64,000 bases of DNA, from assembly GCF_030247185.1 (NCBI RefSeq), contig NC_080571.1, positions 43,771,502 through 43,835,501 on the forward strand, written 5' to 3'. Below the pieces are notes generated by a model. That model was given only the letters and a program-made list of their open reading frames with translations. It did not search any database and was not told where the DNA came from. The position numbers were made by a program, and so were the translations under genes. Positions within the stretch are counted from its first letter, which is position 1. Every line of letters begins with the position of its first letter. Origin of the DNA: Malaya genurostris (lineage: Eukaryota; Arthropoda; Insecta; Diptera; Culicidae). Shown one piece after another: positions 9,930 through 20,408 of this stretch.

Positions 9930-12060
9930 GCGACCGAGTATTTCACGATATCTCACAAAGTGAGTTTCATTAAATTTTTATCAGATCATTGTTTTCAGTT
10001 TAGTTTAGTTTCAATATATGAACGGTTAAAAAGAACACTCTCTTATGTAACAAACTATTTTCTAGTTCTAGTTTGAATCTGTTAAAGAAGAATTTATTCG
10101 AAATTGATTGAAGATATTTATAAACTTTTTCCAATTCCTTTAAAGCATGTTCAATGTTGCTTAGAACATTTCTTTCCAGTTTATTCAAAATGTGTTCAAA
10201 GAAAGCATGAAATTCGATTAAAGTTCGTTCATAACTTAAATCTAATTTTTTAATTTGTCACAAAATCTGAAAGACCGAGTTCCCTTCTCAATTTTCCTAC
10301 ACCCAAGCCGTTTATCGATTTATGCTTGACCGTTTGCCGTCCAACAGCGCAGAGATTAATTCTCGACACCATCAAATTCACACCCAAATGAAGATTTCAT
10401 CGCAGTCGCAAAAATGGTCCACTCCCCACAAAGCCATAAACCTAAGTTTGACCATGCAAAACTTTTTCCCAAGCGTGTAGGTCCTGCGGTCCCGGAGAAA
10501 CCAGGTCAGCGACAGATAAACGACAGATCGGATGGTGTTCGCTTGAGAGACCGCTTTCAATTAGATTAAAACGAACACTTTCCGTTCACTCCGCCCTTTG
10601 CCTGGCAATTTTTTTTTGTCCTTTTTTAGCCGCTTGCTGTTGTTTCTTCCAACTAACGCAATCAATTCCTGGATCCCCGGCAAGGACACCCGTGGGTCGG
10701 GTTCGATGCTGAATGCCAGGAGGAGAGTGTACGTTGCACTCATTTGCTTATGCAAACATTCAGGCAAATGCTGCGTGTAAGGGTGAAGAGGGGTTGAATG
10801 TGAGAGGGACAGAAATTGGGAAAATGTAGAACGTTCGAGTCATTCACAAAGAGGCGAATGACCAGATTCCCTGGAACAAAGACATTATTCAAAAGCAGGA
10901 ATGTGAAAATATTAGATAGCACCGGGATCAGCAGAATGGATTTGCTTTCTTGTCTTAGTGCTTTTGATTCTTTCACGCTGGTCACTTTTCCTCGGTGTGT
11001 TATTGAGGTTTGTGTGAGTGCTTTTTTGTGGAATTGTGAATTTAACCCGGATCCGATGCTTTTTGGTTGGCTGCTTCAAACAGGTGCAAATGGCTTAGCA
11101 GTGATTTAGAGAGGTAGCTGCGAATATTGTTTTATTAGTTAGTTTTGGAAGCAGCGTTAAGAATTCAAATGGTCATTTTTTCTTTGCACCTTAATTTGAG
11201 AAACTGTTGGGAAACGGTTCTGCACACGGTCTTGCGTGTGAACGGGTTTCTCCGCTGTATCTTTTTGTCGCGAATAAATAATTTCTAGAGAATAACATGC
11301 TGTCTAATATAATTTCTAATGTTCGGATTGAATGGGTAATGTCAGAGATAACCGAGCACATTGAATTTACGTGAGATTTACCTGCGTCTTTTCAAATATT
11401 TAGAAACTTTTGGTAAGTTTACGCAGATGAAATATAAAATTACAGATCGTTTTCGCTATGGTACTCAAATTCTACAAAAAAAAATTCTGGCTTCTAAACT
11501 CCTCCGAAAATATCAAATTCTAACAACTTCAGGTAAACACTCAATCAATTACCAAAATGAAGGAATCAGTTCACTTCTACGTCTAATCTGAGAAATTCGA
11601 AATTAACAAACCAAACGAACCAAAAACCGCCAACACGAAATAATATAATTGTTGTTGACTTTAGGCATTGTAAAATTAGACCTTCGATACAAGAACTTGA
11701 AACTTTTCGTAAAGAACAAATACATGTTGATCTAAAACAACTGCATTTGCTTCCATCGAACAAAATGCATAATGTTACATATATTCAATTCGTTAGAGAA
11801 TGCAAAGCAATTGAATTAACTAAAAGTTTTTACGTTATCGAAATAATATGAACTACAAACTGAAAGAATTTTAAGCCCAATTCAAAAGAATTTGCTGTAC
11901 CTTTGATTTAAATGGCGCACAGTGATCCGAAAGTGAAAAACCTGCTTAATTTCAGGTAGGAGCATAAAATCTTCCATTTGAACCTAAGATTGGGAAAATT
12001 GGTTCTGCCGTATCTGAGTAAAGTAAGTGAAATTTAAGTGTATTAAGTATATGACCGAAA
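9930..12060. other. No gene recognised; partly GC-richer single-copy-looking DNA
   Basis: The stretch 10300-11100 is less AT-rich than its surroundings and carries no recognisable repeat. Its overlapping open frames on both strands lack domain signatures. It could be intronic or intergenic regulatory DNA of a neighbouring gene. Confidence 0.4.
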
Positions 12061-12068
12061 AAATTCTA

Positions 12069-12535
12069 TCTAAAGGCTCCCTATTTCAGCTCAAAAACCA
12101 GATCTAGCCACAAAAACCACCATAATTATAACATTATGCTTAATTCGCCTAGCTCCACATTGGGAATTGATTTACATTTGTTGGAAATCAAACTAGTATT
12201 CATAAACCCGCTAAAAGCACTTCCGATATGTTTACTACTCTGCTCGTAATTTCATCTCAATGGATTTTTATTCATCTTATCGTTGGTCCTTTATTCATCC
12301 TATAAATTAGTAATGGCGACAGCAATCAAACAAAATATTGCACTTTTTTCACATTTTCAGATTCAAAATGTCAGAATTATTCTTAAAAAGGGTCTAATGC
12401 CAACTATGAGAAAACACACGCTATTTTTCGAACCAGTTTGAAATCATTTCGTCGTTTAAAAATTGTTGGGTCGTTTTCGTTACCTTTCGTTTTAAGTTTA
12501 AAATTTTACTGGAAAGTTAATTTGGTAAACTTTAA
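12069..12535 (+). repeat. Left part of TIR element with GGCTCCCTATTTCA end
   Basis: The terminus TCTAAAGGCTCCCTATTTCA follows TA at 12067-12068. The interior (a CTAGCCACAAA block, then AAATGTCAGAATTaTTCTTA and AACCAGTTTGAAATCATTTC) matches the left end of the TA-flanked element at 53827-57208. No matching right terminus was found. Confidence 0.6.
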
Positions 12536-12539
12536 AAAA

Positions 12540-14090
12540 ACGTGTTTAATCCACCTAACAGTGAGATGATACCTTTTTTTAAACAATTCGTATGTTTTTT
12601 GCATGAATATTCTTCGGTGTTTAATTCTCAAGGCATTATTTTAGTGACCGTCGTTTTAAGTGGCAATTTGAGATTTTAATCATTCATTACCCTGTAATGT
12701 GGAAACTGCAAATCGGATCGAGTTTGAATCTAAACGTGTGACAATCGATTGAACATTCCATGAGATGTAGAAATAAGTTGCTATTTATAGTTTTTCGTCA
12801 TTATGTACGGTACTTCCAAAGCCGGTATTCAGGAACCTGCATAACCCAAAACGGTTCATACGACCGTAAATTAATATGACAAACAAATTGCAACAGTTTT
12901 GAGCCTAACTTCTATATCGGTTTGAATTTAAAAAAACTCATCACCCTGTAATTCCAGAATCGGAAGCCGGAATCGGTCAAATTGACCAATTTTGTATGGG
13001 ACCATAAGTCTATCAATTTGAATTATTGTTTACGAAATTCGATTTGGCCTTTTTTGAGAAAATGATTGAGCTTTGAGAAACAAATATGCAAACCCGATAA
13101 ACCGGATTAATTTATGTGAAATAGACATTGTTATACTAATCAATCGGAAGTTGGATCTGACTAAAAAGCAAGACCTTTCATTTGAATCTTTGATCGGTTC
13201 AGCCATCTACGAGAAAAATGAGTTACACTATTTCAATCTCGTTTCACAGATCCTGTAGTTCCGGAACCAGAAGTCCGTTCCAAATATATTTCAGGAACCT
13301 TGTTTGGGAGCGTACGACTTCCCATATGAATATGAGTTTGTAGAAAACGGTTGAGTTATCTCGGAACATTGAGTGAAAATATTTGTCACACACGCATTTG
13401 CTGATCTCGACGGACTGATTCGAATAGTATATGGTTGCTATGTTCTTCCAGAATTTATTGCTGTAAGTAGTTGAAACCAATATAATTATGGAATTGCTTT
13501 CAACTCGAAAATGATGCCATCATCTGGTTTACATATGTCATATTCGAACGATTATGTTGCCAAAAACGAACCGTGCTAAAATCGGTCCGAGCCATATTTC
13601 TTGAAAAAGTATGCTGTTCACAGTCTTTTTGGTACTTAGAAACAATTGTATGTAACAGTATGAAAAATCGTGTTTCAAGTTGCTCCCAAGCATTGCTTTG
13701 TCATACAGCGCTTACACAAAAATGTCGATATCTCCGTTAAAGGTGGACAGATTTTAATAATCTATGGCTTGTTGGATAGCTATTGCCCGCCCGTTGGATA
13801 GCCGTGCGGAATCTAAGTCTGGAAATATATTCTGTTTTCAAGGTCAAATGTGACAGATACTGTCAAAAAACTGAAAATTTTGACATAAAACTTCGTATAA
13901 CTCAAAAAGTAAACATCCGATCTCAAAACCATTCAATAGCGTTCTGGGTGACGGGGAGACCTTTCATTTGCGACTATTTTGATCAAAATCGGTCCAGCCA
14001 TCTCTGAGATCTCGACCTCTTAGTTGACAACACACATACAGACACCCCCACACACCCCCACACACTCTCTCTCTCTCTATTTCTCTCTCT
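12540..14090 (+). repeat. Composite repeat family, copy A
   Basis: It starts ACGTGTTTAATCCACCTAAC and contains several degenerate ~170-bp units marked by GGAAxCGGAAGT, TTCATTTGAATCT and CGGTTCAGCCATCT. It ends in the CT/AC-rich tract where the R1-clade element begins. Copies B (47.3-49.2 kb, +) and C (54.8-56.5 kb, -) match over almost the whole length. The short open frame at 13783-14007 is shared by all copies but its differences are mostly amino-acid changing, which argues against coding function. Confidence 0.75.
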
Positions 14091-14109
14091 CTCTCACACA
14101 CACACACAC

Positions 14110-14148
<39 letters not shown>
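14066..14148 (+). repeat. (CT)n/(AC)n microsatellite, left flank of R1-clade element
   Basis: A CT-rich run is followed by about 50 bp of nearly pure AC that ends exactly where retrotransposon coding sequence begins. In copy B of the surrounding repeat the corresponding AC tract is short. Confidence 0.9.
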
Positions 14149-15654
14149 CTGCTGGAGAGAGTGATCCTTAACAGACTTACGAAGTACACTGAGAGCGAGA
14201 ACGGTCTGTCGAACATGCAGTTCGGATTCCGGAAAGGCAGGTCCACTGTAGAAGCCATACGAGTGGTCATGGAAACCATGGGAAAGGCCCAGAAGCAGCA
14301 GAAAAGGGGAAACCGCTACTGTGCGGTGGTCACATTGGACGTGAAAAACGCCTTCAACAGTGCCAGCTGGGTAGCAATAGCCGACTCTCTGCACAGGTTA
14401 AGGATACCAGAGTACCTATGTCAGATTCTGAAAAGTTATTTTTAGAACCGGATGCTGATATACGAGACAGACGCCGGATACAAAAATATTTCTGTCACGG
14501 CGGGCGTTCCACAGGAATCCATCCTGGGTCCCACGTTGTGGAACATTATGTACGATAAAGTGCTGAAGCTAAACCTGCCCAGGGGAGTTAGGATTGTCGG
14601 CTTTGCGGATGATGTGGCGCTCCTAGTAATCGGTGAGTCTCGAGAAGAGGTGGAGGTTCTCGCCATGGAGGCAGTAGACGTCGTTGAGAATTGGATGCGG
14701 GAGAAGAAGCTGGTGCTGGCACATGAAAAGACTGAAATGGTCATCATCAGCAACCGAAAGGCGGTGCAACATGCGAGCACCTCGGTCGGCGAGTGCATCA
14801 TCAATTCGAAGCGTGAGGTCAAGCACCTGGGCACGATACTGGCCGATCGAGTGAACTTTAACAGTCACGTTGACTACATATGCAAGAAGGCAATGAAGGT
14901 GATATTGGCGTTATCTCGGATTATGCCCAATAATTCCGCGATTGTCAGTAGCAAGAGGAGGTTACTGGCGAGCGTGTCATCATCGATCGTACGATACGCA
15001 GCTCCAGCGTGGTCGATGGCATTGACAACAGCAAGGAACCGAGCCCAGTTGAACCGCACTTTCAGACTGATGGCAATGCGCGTGACAAGTTCGAACCGAA
15101 CAATATCGTCAGACGCTGTGCACGTGATAGCCGGAATGGTCCCCATCTGTCTGCTACTGGAAGAGGATAGCTTATGCTACAGGGATCGAGGCACAGGACG
15201 AGCCCGGAACAGAGAGAGAGCCAACACACTCACTAAATGGCAACAGCAGTGGGACAACGCGGAGAAGGGGAGGTGGACGCATCGATTAATTCCTAACCTG
15301 TCGGTTTGGACAACTCGAGTGCACGGTGAGGTAAACTTCCAACTGACGCAATTCCTGTCTGGACATGGCTGTTTTAAGCAATACTTGCACAGATTTGACC
15401 ACGCAAGGTCGCCGTTGTGTCTTGAGTGCCAGGACACAGAAGAAACGCCGGAGCACGTAATATTCAGTTGCCCACGGTTTATTCAACGACATTGCGAAAT
15501 GACTGCCATCGTTGGCGCCGATGTCAGCGTGGAGAACATCGTTCAAAGGATGTGCAGTGAGGAAGGAAAATGGAACGCGGTGAACCGGACAGTTGTTCAG
15601 ATTATGTCCACACTGCAGAGGAGTTGGCGAGAAGAGCAGCGTCAAATGACTTAG
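14149..15654 (+). pseudogene. R1-clade reverse transcriptase, C-terminal two thirds
   Basis: The product would copy element RNA at a nicked target. Visible blocks in order: FGFRKGRSTVEAI (14221), VVTLDVKNAFNSASW (about 14327), VTAGVPQESILGP (about 14494), the catalytic FADDVALLV (14602) and a C-terminal CCHC knuckle, C-x2-C-x8-H-x4-C, at 15418-15471. The frame has one stop, TAG at 14443; otherwise it stays open to TAG at 15652. The usually invariant Gly of the PQG motif reads Glu (GAA). The 5' truncation lies inside the RT. Only one nonsense change in about 500 codons suggests a fairly recent insertion. The clade call rests on the knuckle and on the (AC)n target. Confidence 0.85.
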
Positions 15655-16744
15655 GTTCAAAGACGAAGAATGCCGCACTGTTTTCAGCACCCTAAGAAGA
15701 CGGACGAAACGTGTGGAATGCTGCTCGGTTCCGGGAGAGGTTTCTTCGCCGGGAAACTCTCCGTCGGGTAGGCTAGACCCACCATCGGGGGCTAGTTGAG
15801 TGAGCGCGTCGTAAACCGGTTTCGGAACGTCGGCTTCGAGAGAACTTCCAGCGTCGGGGAACTCTCTGTCGCGGTAGGCTAGATCCTTCGGCGAGGACTA
15901 GTCGAGTAGCCACCACAACACCGACTTGTGTCGTCGGGGCGCCAGCGAACCAGAAGCTATGCTCCAACTGGAATCGGCGGACCGACCTCGGCACTCTCTC
16001 GTGTGTCCCGTGTGGTGCAACAGGGGACTCGGTGTCGGGAGAGCCTCTTTCGCCGGGGAACTCTCCGTCGATGTAGTCTAGATCTTTCATCGGAGATTAG
16101 ACGAGTAGATCGTGGCGTAGCACCGTTAAGATAGTCGGGGCACCAGTGAACCGGAAGCCATCCTCCAACCGGCATCATTGGATCGACCCAGGCATCCTTA
16201 CGGTCGGGCCGTGGACGGGTATTGAAAACGCCGTTTTCGGGAGAACTTCCATCGTCGGGGAACTCTCTATCGGTGTAGGCTAGATCCATCACCGGGGACT
16301 AGTCGAGTAGACGCCACAACACCGATTCGAGTCGTCGGGGCATCAGCGAACCGGAAGCCATGCTCCAACCGGAATCGCAGAGCAGACCTCGGCACTCCTT
16401 CGGGTGTCCCGCGTGGCGTAGAAGGGGAAACTCTCAGTCGGTATAGGCTAGATCCATCGTCGGGGATCAGTCGAGTAGTGTGGCGCGACGTAGCGGCATT
16501 GGGTCGTCGAGGCGCCAAAGGTGGAGCGAGATGGATACAGAGAGAGACTCAGGAGCTCATTTTCTCCCAAACGAAGAAGTGCATGAACACAGCCTCCCCC
16601 GTATTGAGCTTAGCTTAGTTCCGAGGGGATCGAGGCAAGATGTCCAAGGTGTTTTAGTGGGTAAGGTTCAGCCAGTCCCACTCGCTGGTTCACAATAGCG
16701 GTAGCTTGACAACTACCGAGCGCGTGAACTGGGAAAGTACATAA

Positions 16745-16746
<2 letters not shown>
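15655..16746 (+). repeat. GC-rich 3' UTR with ~200-bp tandem units
   Basis: Four to five imperfect units are marked by GTAGGCTAGAtCC (about 15770, 15871, 16075, 16277, 16445), each followed by a GACTAGTCGAGTAG-like string and CGCCAGCGAACCGGAAGC-like text. Spacing is about 200 bp for the central units. The unit frames on both strands are not convincing genes. The segment after 16530 is unique and runs to the AC tract. Confidence 0.75.
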
Positions 16747-16799
<53 letters not shown>

Positions 16800-16847
16800 A
16801 CACACACACTCACACACACACACACACACAGACACACACACACACAC
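16745..16847 (+). repeat. (AC)n microsatellite, right flank of R1-clade element
   Basis: About 100 bp of AC with rare CT/AG interruptions. It begins at the retrotransposon 3' end. What follows is not the continuation of composite repeat copy A but a different repeat. Confidence 0.9.
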
Positions 16848-16849
16848 TT

Positions 16850-17222
16850 TTTTGTAGATTTTTGTGTTCCCATACTGATTTAAATCAGGGTACAGATTGT
16901 ATACAGATTTCCCAAATTCAATACAGATTTGTACAGGTTCATAAAAAGTGAGAAGTTAATCATTAGACTTTTCTCTCTGAGTATCTATTAGTATTTGATA
17001 GCAGTGATGAGTTAAAAGTTCATTAATCAACGGACAAATCACAGGTTAGAATAAAATTATTATATTCAATTGCTATTGATAAAAAAAGATTTTCTTCGTT
17101 TGACTATTCTAGTGAGTGTGGCAATGACTTACGTCGATATGAAGAATTATCTTTCAACATCATTTTATTATAGAAATTTCATTTTAATAGTGAAAACAGA
17201 TAGAGCAGATATAGACTTTTTA
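16850..17222 (+). repeat. MITE-like segment related to the element at 54165-54684
   Basis: TTTTTTGTAGATTTTTG and the stretch through TATTAGTATTTGATAGCAGTGAT and TTAATCAACGGACAAATCAC match 54178-54400. The end, GTGAAAACAGATAGAGCAGATATAGAC, matches the inner arm of the palindrome at 54.6 kb. The left TIR is missing at the AC junction. Confidence 0.6.
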
Positions 17223-17790
17223 TGGTTTCGTCGTCCATGATTATGCAGTTCAAATTTCCAGCAAGAATACATGTACAGCTTTCGAACCCTCGGCCTGATC
17301 GATATTTCTTGTTTCGGACTACGTTTTGGTTGTTTCTGCTTCTTATAGGTTCGAGGATTCAAACGTTCTTTAGCACTAAGAATATTTGACTTCGAAATAC
17401 CCACTTTTTTGGCCACATGCCGAACAGAAAAATCCTTCTTTTGCTCGAACGCCTTCGGTATACGTTTATCCAACTGAGGGTTAGCAGGACCTTTTTTTCG
17501 ACCCGTTTTCGGTTTATCCTCAAAGGTGTTATCCTCACCGAACTTCCTGATTGCATTTTGCACGGCTTTTTCACTTACTCCTTCCATTTTTGCAATCTTT
17601 CTCAGTGACAGTCCGCGTTCTGTGCACCATTTGCACACAATTTTTTGACGTTGTTCTGCTGAAAGTCCACGCATTTCGAAACAAACTAATGAAAACGAAT
17701 AAACAACTGCACAAGTGGTTTTGGTTGCGTCCATACTTTCTGAGACAGTCTTTATTAAATAAACAACACATACTAGAATATGGCTCATTA
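17223..17790 (-). pseudogene. Truncated Tc1/mariner-superfamily transposase (DD37-type, N-terminal half)
   Basis: The preferred start is the ATG at 17674 (minus), giving MRGLSAEQRQKIV and two HTH domains (ERGLSLRKIAKMEGVSEKAV; SVRHVAKKVGISKSNIL) separated by a basic KTGRKKGP linker. A frameshift then precedes a CIIMDDET segment, the first catalytic Asp block. The sequence ends there, at the junction with the MITE-like segment. The rest of the catalytic domain is absent. Related to mosquito ITmDD37D/E transposases by motif. Confidence 0.75.
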
Positions 17791-17799
17791 TATCCGTAG

Positions 17800-18373
17800 T
17801 TGGTTGTAGCAGCGGGAATTCTGCGACGATGGTAGATTGCGAAATGCGAATCTAATGAATTTGCGTTGAATAGCTTCGGCACGATCGATGTAAATTTGAT
17901 AATGAAGTGACCAAAAATATAGCCGCATATTCGAGGGTTGACCGGACTAGCGCACAATAATGAGCTTTCAAGCAGTGCACCCTAAATTTTTTAACAATTC
18001 GAAAGATGAAACCTAAGAGTTTGGAAGCCTTCGAAATTACTTAATAGCCGTGTTTCTCGAAATCAAGTTTGCTGCCTAAAATAACTCCTAAGGCTTTCAC
18101 AAACGTTTCACGTTTGGGAATGTTTTGCGAGAGGTTGTAGTCATTCTTGAGCGTTTTTCGAGAGAAGGATATAACATTGACATGACACCATTTTTCAAAA
18201 GCATCAAGTTGAGTTTGTAGCAAGCTTGCGTCATCCTGACCATTTATCAAATGATATAGTTTGAAAGCATCAGCGAATGATAGCTTGAAACATTTAAAGG
18301 GTGAAGCTGAGATCGTTGAGATAGAGTGAAAACATAAACGGTCCCTAATGACTTCCTTGAGACTTTTCACTGC
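17800..18373 (-). pseudogene. Jockey-like reverse transcriptase fossil
   Basis: The minus strand reads a FADAFKLY catalytic box (second Asp replaced by Ala), then LQTQLDAFEKWCHVNVISFS and a VKALGVILGSKLDFEKH block. After a frame change it continues with CLKAHYCALVRSTLEYAAIF and EAIQRKFIRFA, the thumb-side motifs of Jockey-clade RTs. Frameshifts and stops are numerous. It is joined at the 3' side to the truncated transposase element. Confidence 0.7.
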
Positions 18374-18379
18374 ACTGGA

Positions 18380-20400
18380 TGATTTCTAAGACTTGTAAGG
18401 AGGAGATTCTACCGCAAGAATAGATGTAACGAGTGGAGTGCCCCATTTACAAAAAGGTTGATTAATTTTACTGTTGCAACTGCCGAGCAATCACATTGCT
18501 GAACGGCCTACAAGGAACTCTTCCAAAAATTTTTGCTGTCGTCTATCACCAATAGCCAAGAATATAGCCATAGCCAATCAAAAGAATCATAAAATGGAGT
18601 TGATTTTTCATGTCCCAATATGAAACAAATCGAACTTTGTAACAGAAATGCTACGATGACCGCAGAACCTTGTGGATTAACGTCTTGAAAACAGTCACAG
18701 TGTAATGGCTTTTGAATCCTGCAGTCAGGATATCTGATCAGTCCATACCATAAGAACACGATCCATACAAAGTGAATTTTTTAAGGCATCGGTCAATGAT
18801 GTGACTCCCGAACCGCTGGTACTTAAAAAAATGTTGGTCTAACTGCAGTTCCTCTGACATTTGTATCGAAAAATTCCCATACGGAATACATCACTGCGCA
18901 AAGCAGATTACAGCAAATTTCGTTCCCCGTTTCCATCGCAATAACACACTTTTGCAATGCAACTAAATAACCGACAGTCGCGAATATGGTTCTAAATTAC
19001 ACCAATGCACATTTTTATATCGTGTGGTGCTGCGAATTTCGCATTCAAAGAGTAAATCCCCCACAAATGCTAAATTTAAAACTGTACCCCGGAAAAGCTC
19101 ACAAATTCTCATCTAAAGCTATTCTTCCATTATTTATTTACGGTTAGTTATCAAAACCCCCTTCCATTTTTTTATTTGTTCGGCGATTGGCGACGCCAAA
19201 ATAAATGCACTTCTATGCAAATTGATAAAGTACACAAATAAAAACCGTTAAAAAAAGTTTGTGAAACCGTAAAATATGTTTTGTGAAACATTTCGAAAGA
19301 CGAACATTTCGTTCAGTGTATTTTTCAAAGAATATTATGATGGTGTCAAATCAAAGTAAATGCAAACAAATCGCGGCTCTCATTTTTCGATTGCAAATGT
19401 GAAAAAAAAATCTTATCAAATATTCTTCCCAAACAAAGGCACACGAAAAACCGTTTGATATTCTAGTGACATTCATTTTTTTCGGAGCAACCGAAACAGC
19501 ATACATTCGGGCGGACCTTGGCCTCCGCCACCGACGCGATATGCAGAGTGCCCGAAAAACAACAACCATTCGCACACAATTTGTTTTTATTTCCGATTTC
19601 AACACTTTGGGTACCGCCACCCTGCAGCCACTGATGCTTCTGCTGCTGGTGGTTATTTCGAAGCACAAAACTAAAACCCCCACCCGACCCGAGCGGTACT
19701 TCGGGTGATGCCACAAAAATACACAACTACCAAACCCCCTCAACCACCCCCCACCCTCCCCGGAAGCCCGTTCCCGGCTGCCGATCGCTTCACTGAAAGA
19801 TCCGAAAAACCGCAGCTTTTTGTACCCGCGGCAAGTTACAAAACACGCGCGACTGCAAAGCTTCTCCAAAGCGCAAAAGTGTCACACAGTAATAAATTTA
19901 TGGTTGTTGTTATTATTAGGAACGGAATTTACATACAAATTGCGAATTTTATCAGCACCCGAGTTGCCGTGTGCCGGCTCCTGCGGTTGCTGCTTGTCAT
20001 GAAGTAAGACCCCGGTCAACGCTTGACCCGATCCGTATGGCCGAGTGGGTGGTGCCTCGGCATGCTCCTTGTGATAATAGTTCGTTAGCTGGGTTGATGT
20101 TCAGTCGGCAAGTGGGATATAATAATCTTCGTATACATTACGGGAGGTGGTTCCTTCCGTAATAATGTAATGTGGTAAAAGTTTATAATTTTTCATACAA
20201 TTTAATGCTGAAAAATGAAACTTTTGGGCCATTCGATAATGGAAATGCTTATCCAATCGAAAGCGAAAAAATGAAAATGGTGTAATCAAGATAATATTAT
20301 AATTACGGCGTTCTCATCAGAATATAAGTTAATATATGAAGAGAAAATGCCTTTGAAATTGCGTTACTGTCGATGCCGAAACTTGTAATCTTCAACTGGA
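18380..20400. other. No gene recognised; partly GC-richer DNA
   Basis: The stretch 19440-20060 is richer in GC and overlaps open frames on both strands, but none has a domain or splice context I can support. A GTATGGCCGAGTGGG string near 20032 resembles a tRNA A-box, but no matching B-box or cloverleaf follows. Confidence 0.4.
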
Positions 20401-20408
20401 ATATTAGT

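Larger units (their letters stand above)
14149..16746 (+). mobile_element. 5'-truncated R1-clade non-LTR retrotransposon in an (AC)n target
   Basis: RT, C-terminal zinc-knuckle and a long GC-rich 3' UTR are present; the endonuclease and gag are missing. Both ends abut (AC)n tracts. Some R1-clade lineages are known to target microsatellites (Mino into (AC)n, Waldo into (ACAY)n), so the setting fits that group. Base composition is clearly richer in GC than the neighbours. Confidence 0.8.

Noticed and set aside
10598..11109. Overlapping open frames of 60-97 codons in GC-richer DNA
   Set aside because: Frames occur on both strands, have no recognisable domain and no convincing splice sites.
15773..16518. 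Arg/Pro-rich open frames on both strands in the GC-rich 3' UTR
   Set aside because: They cross tandem UTR units in several frames with no domain. They are a by-product of GC-rich repeats.
20020..20110. tRNA-like A-box string GTATGGCCGAGTGGG
   Set aside because: No matching B-box, acceptor pairing or anticodon arm was found downstream.
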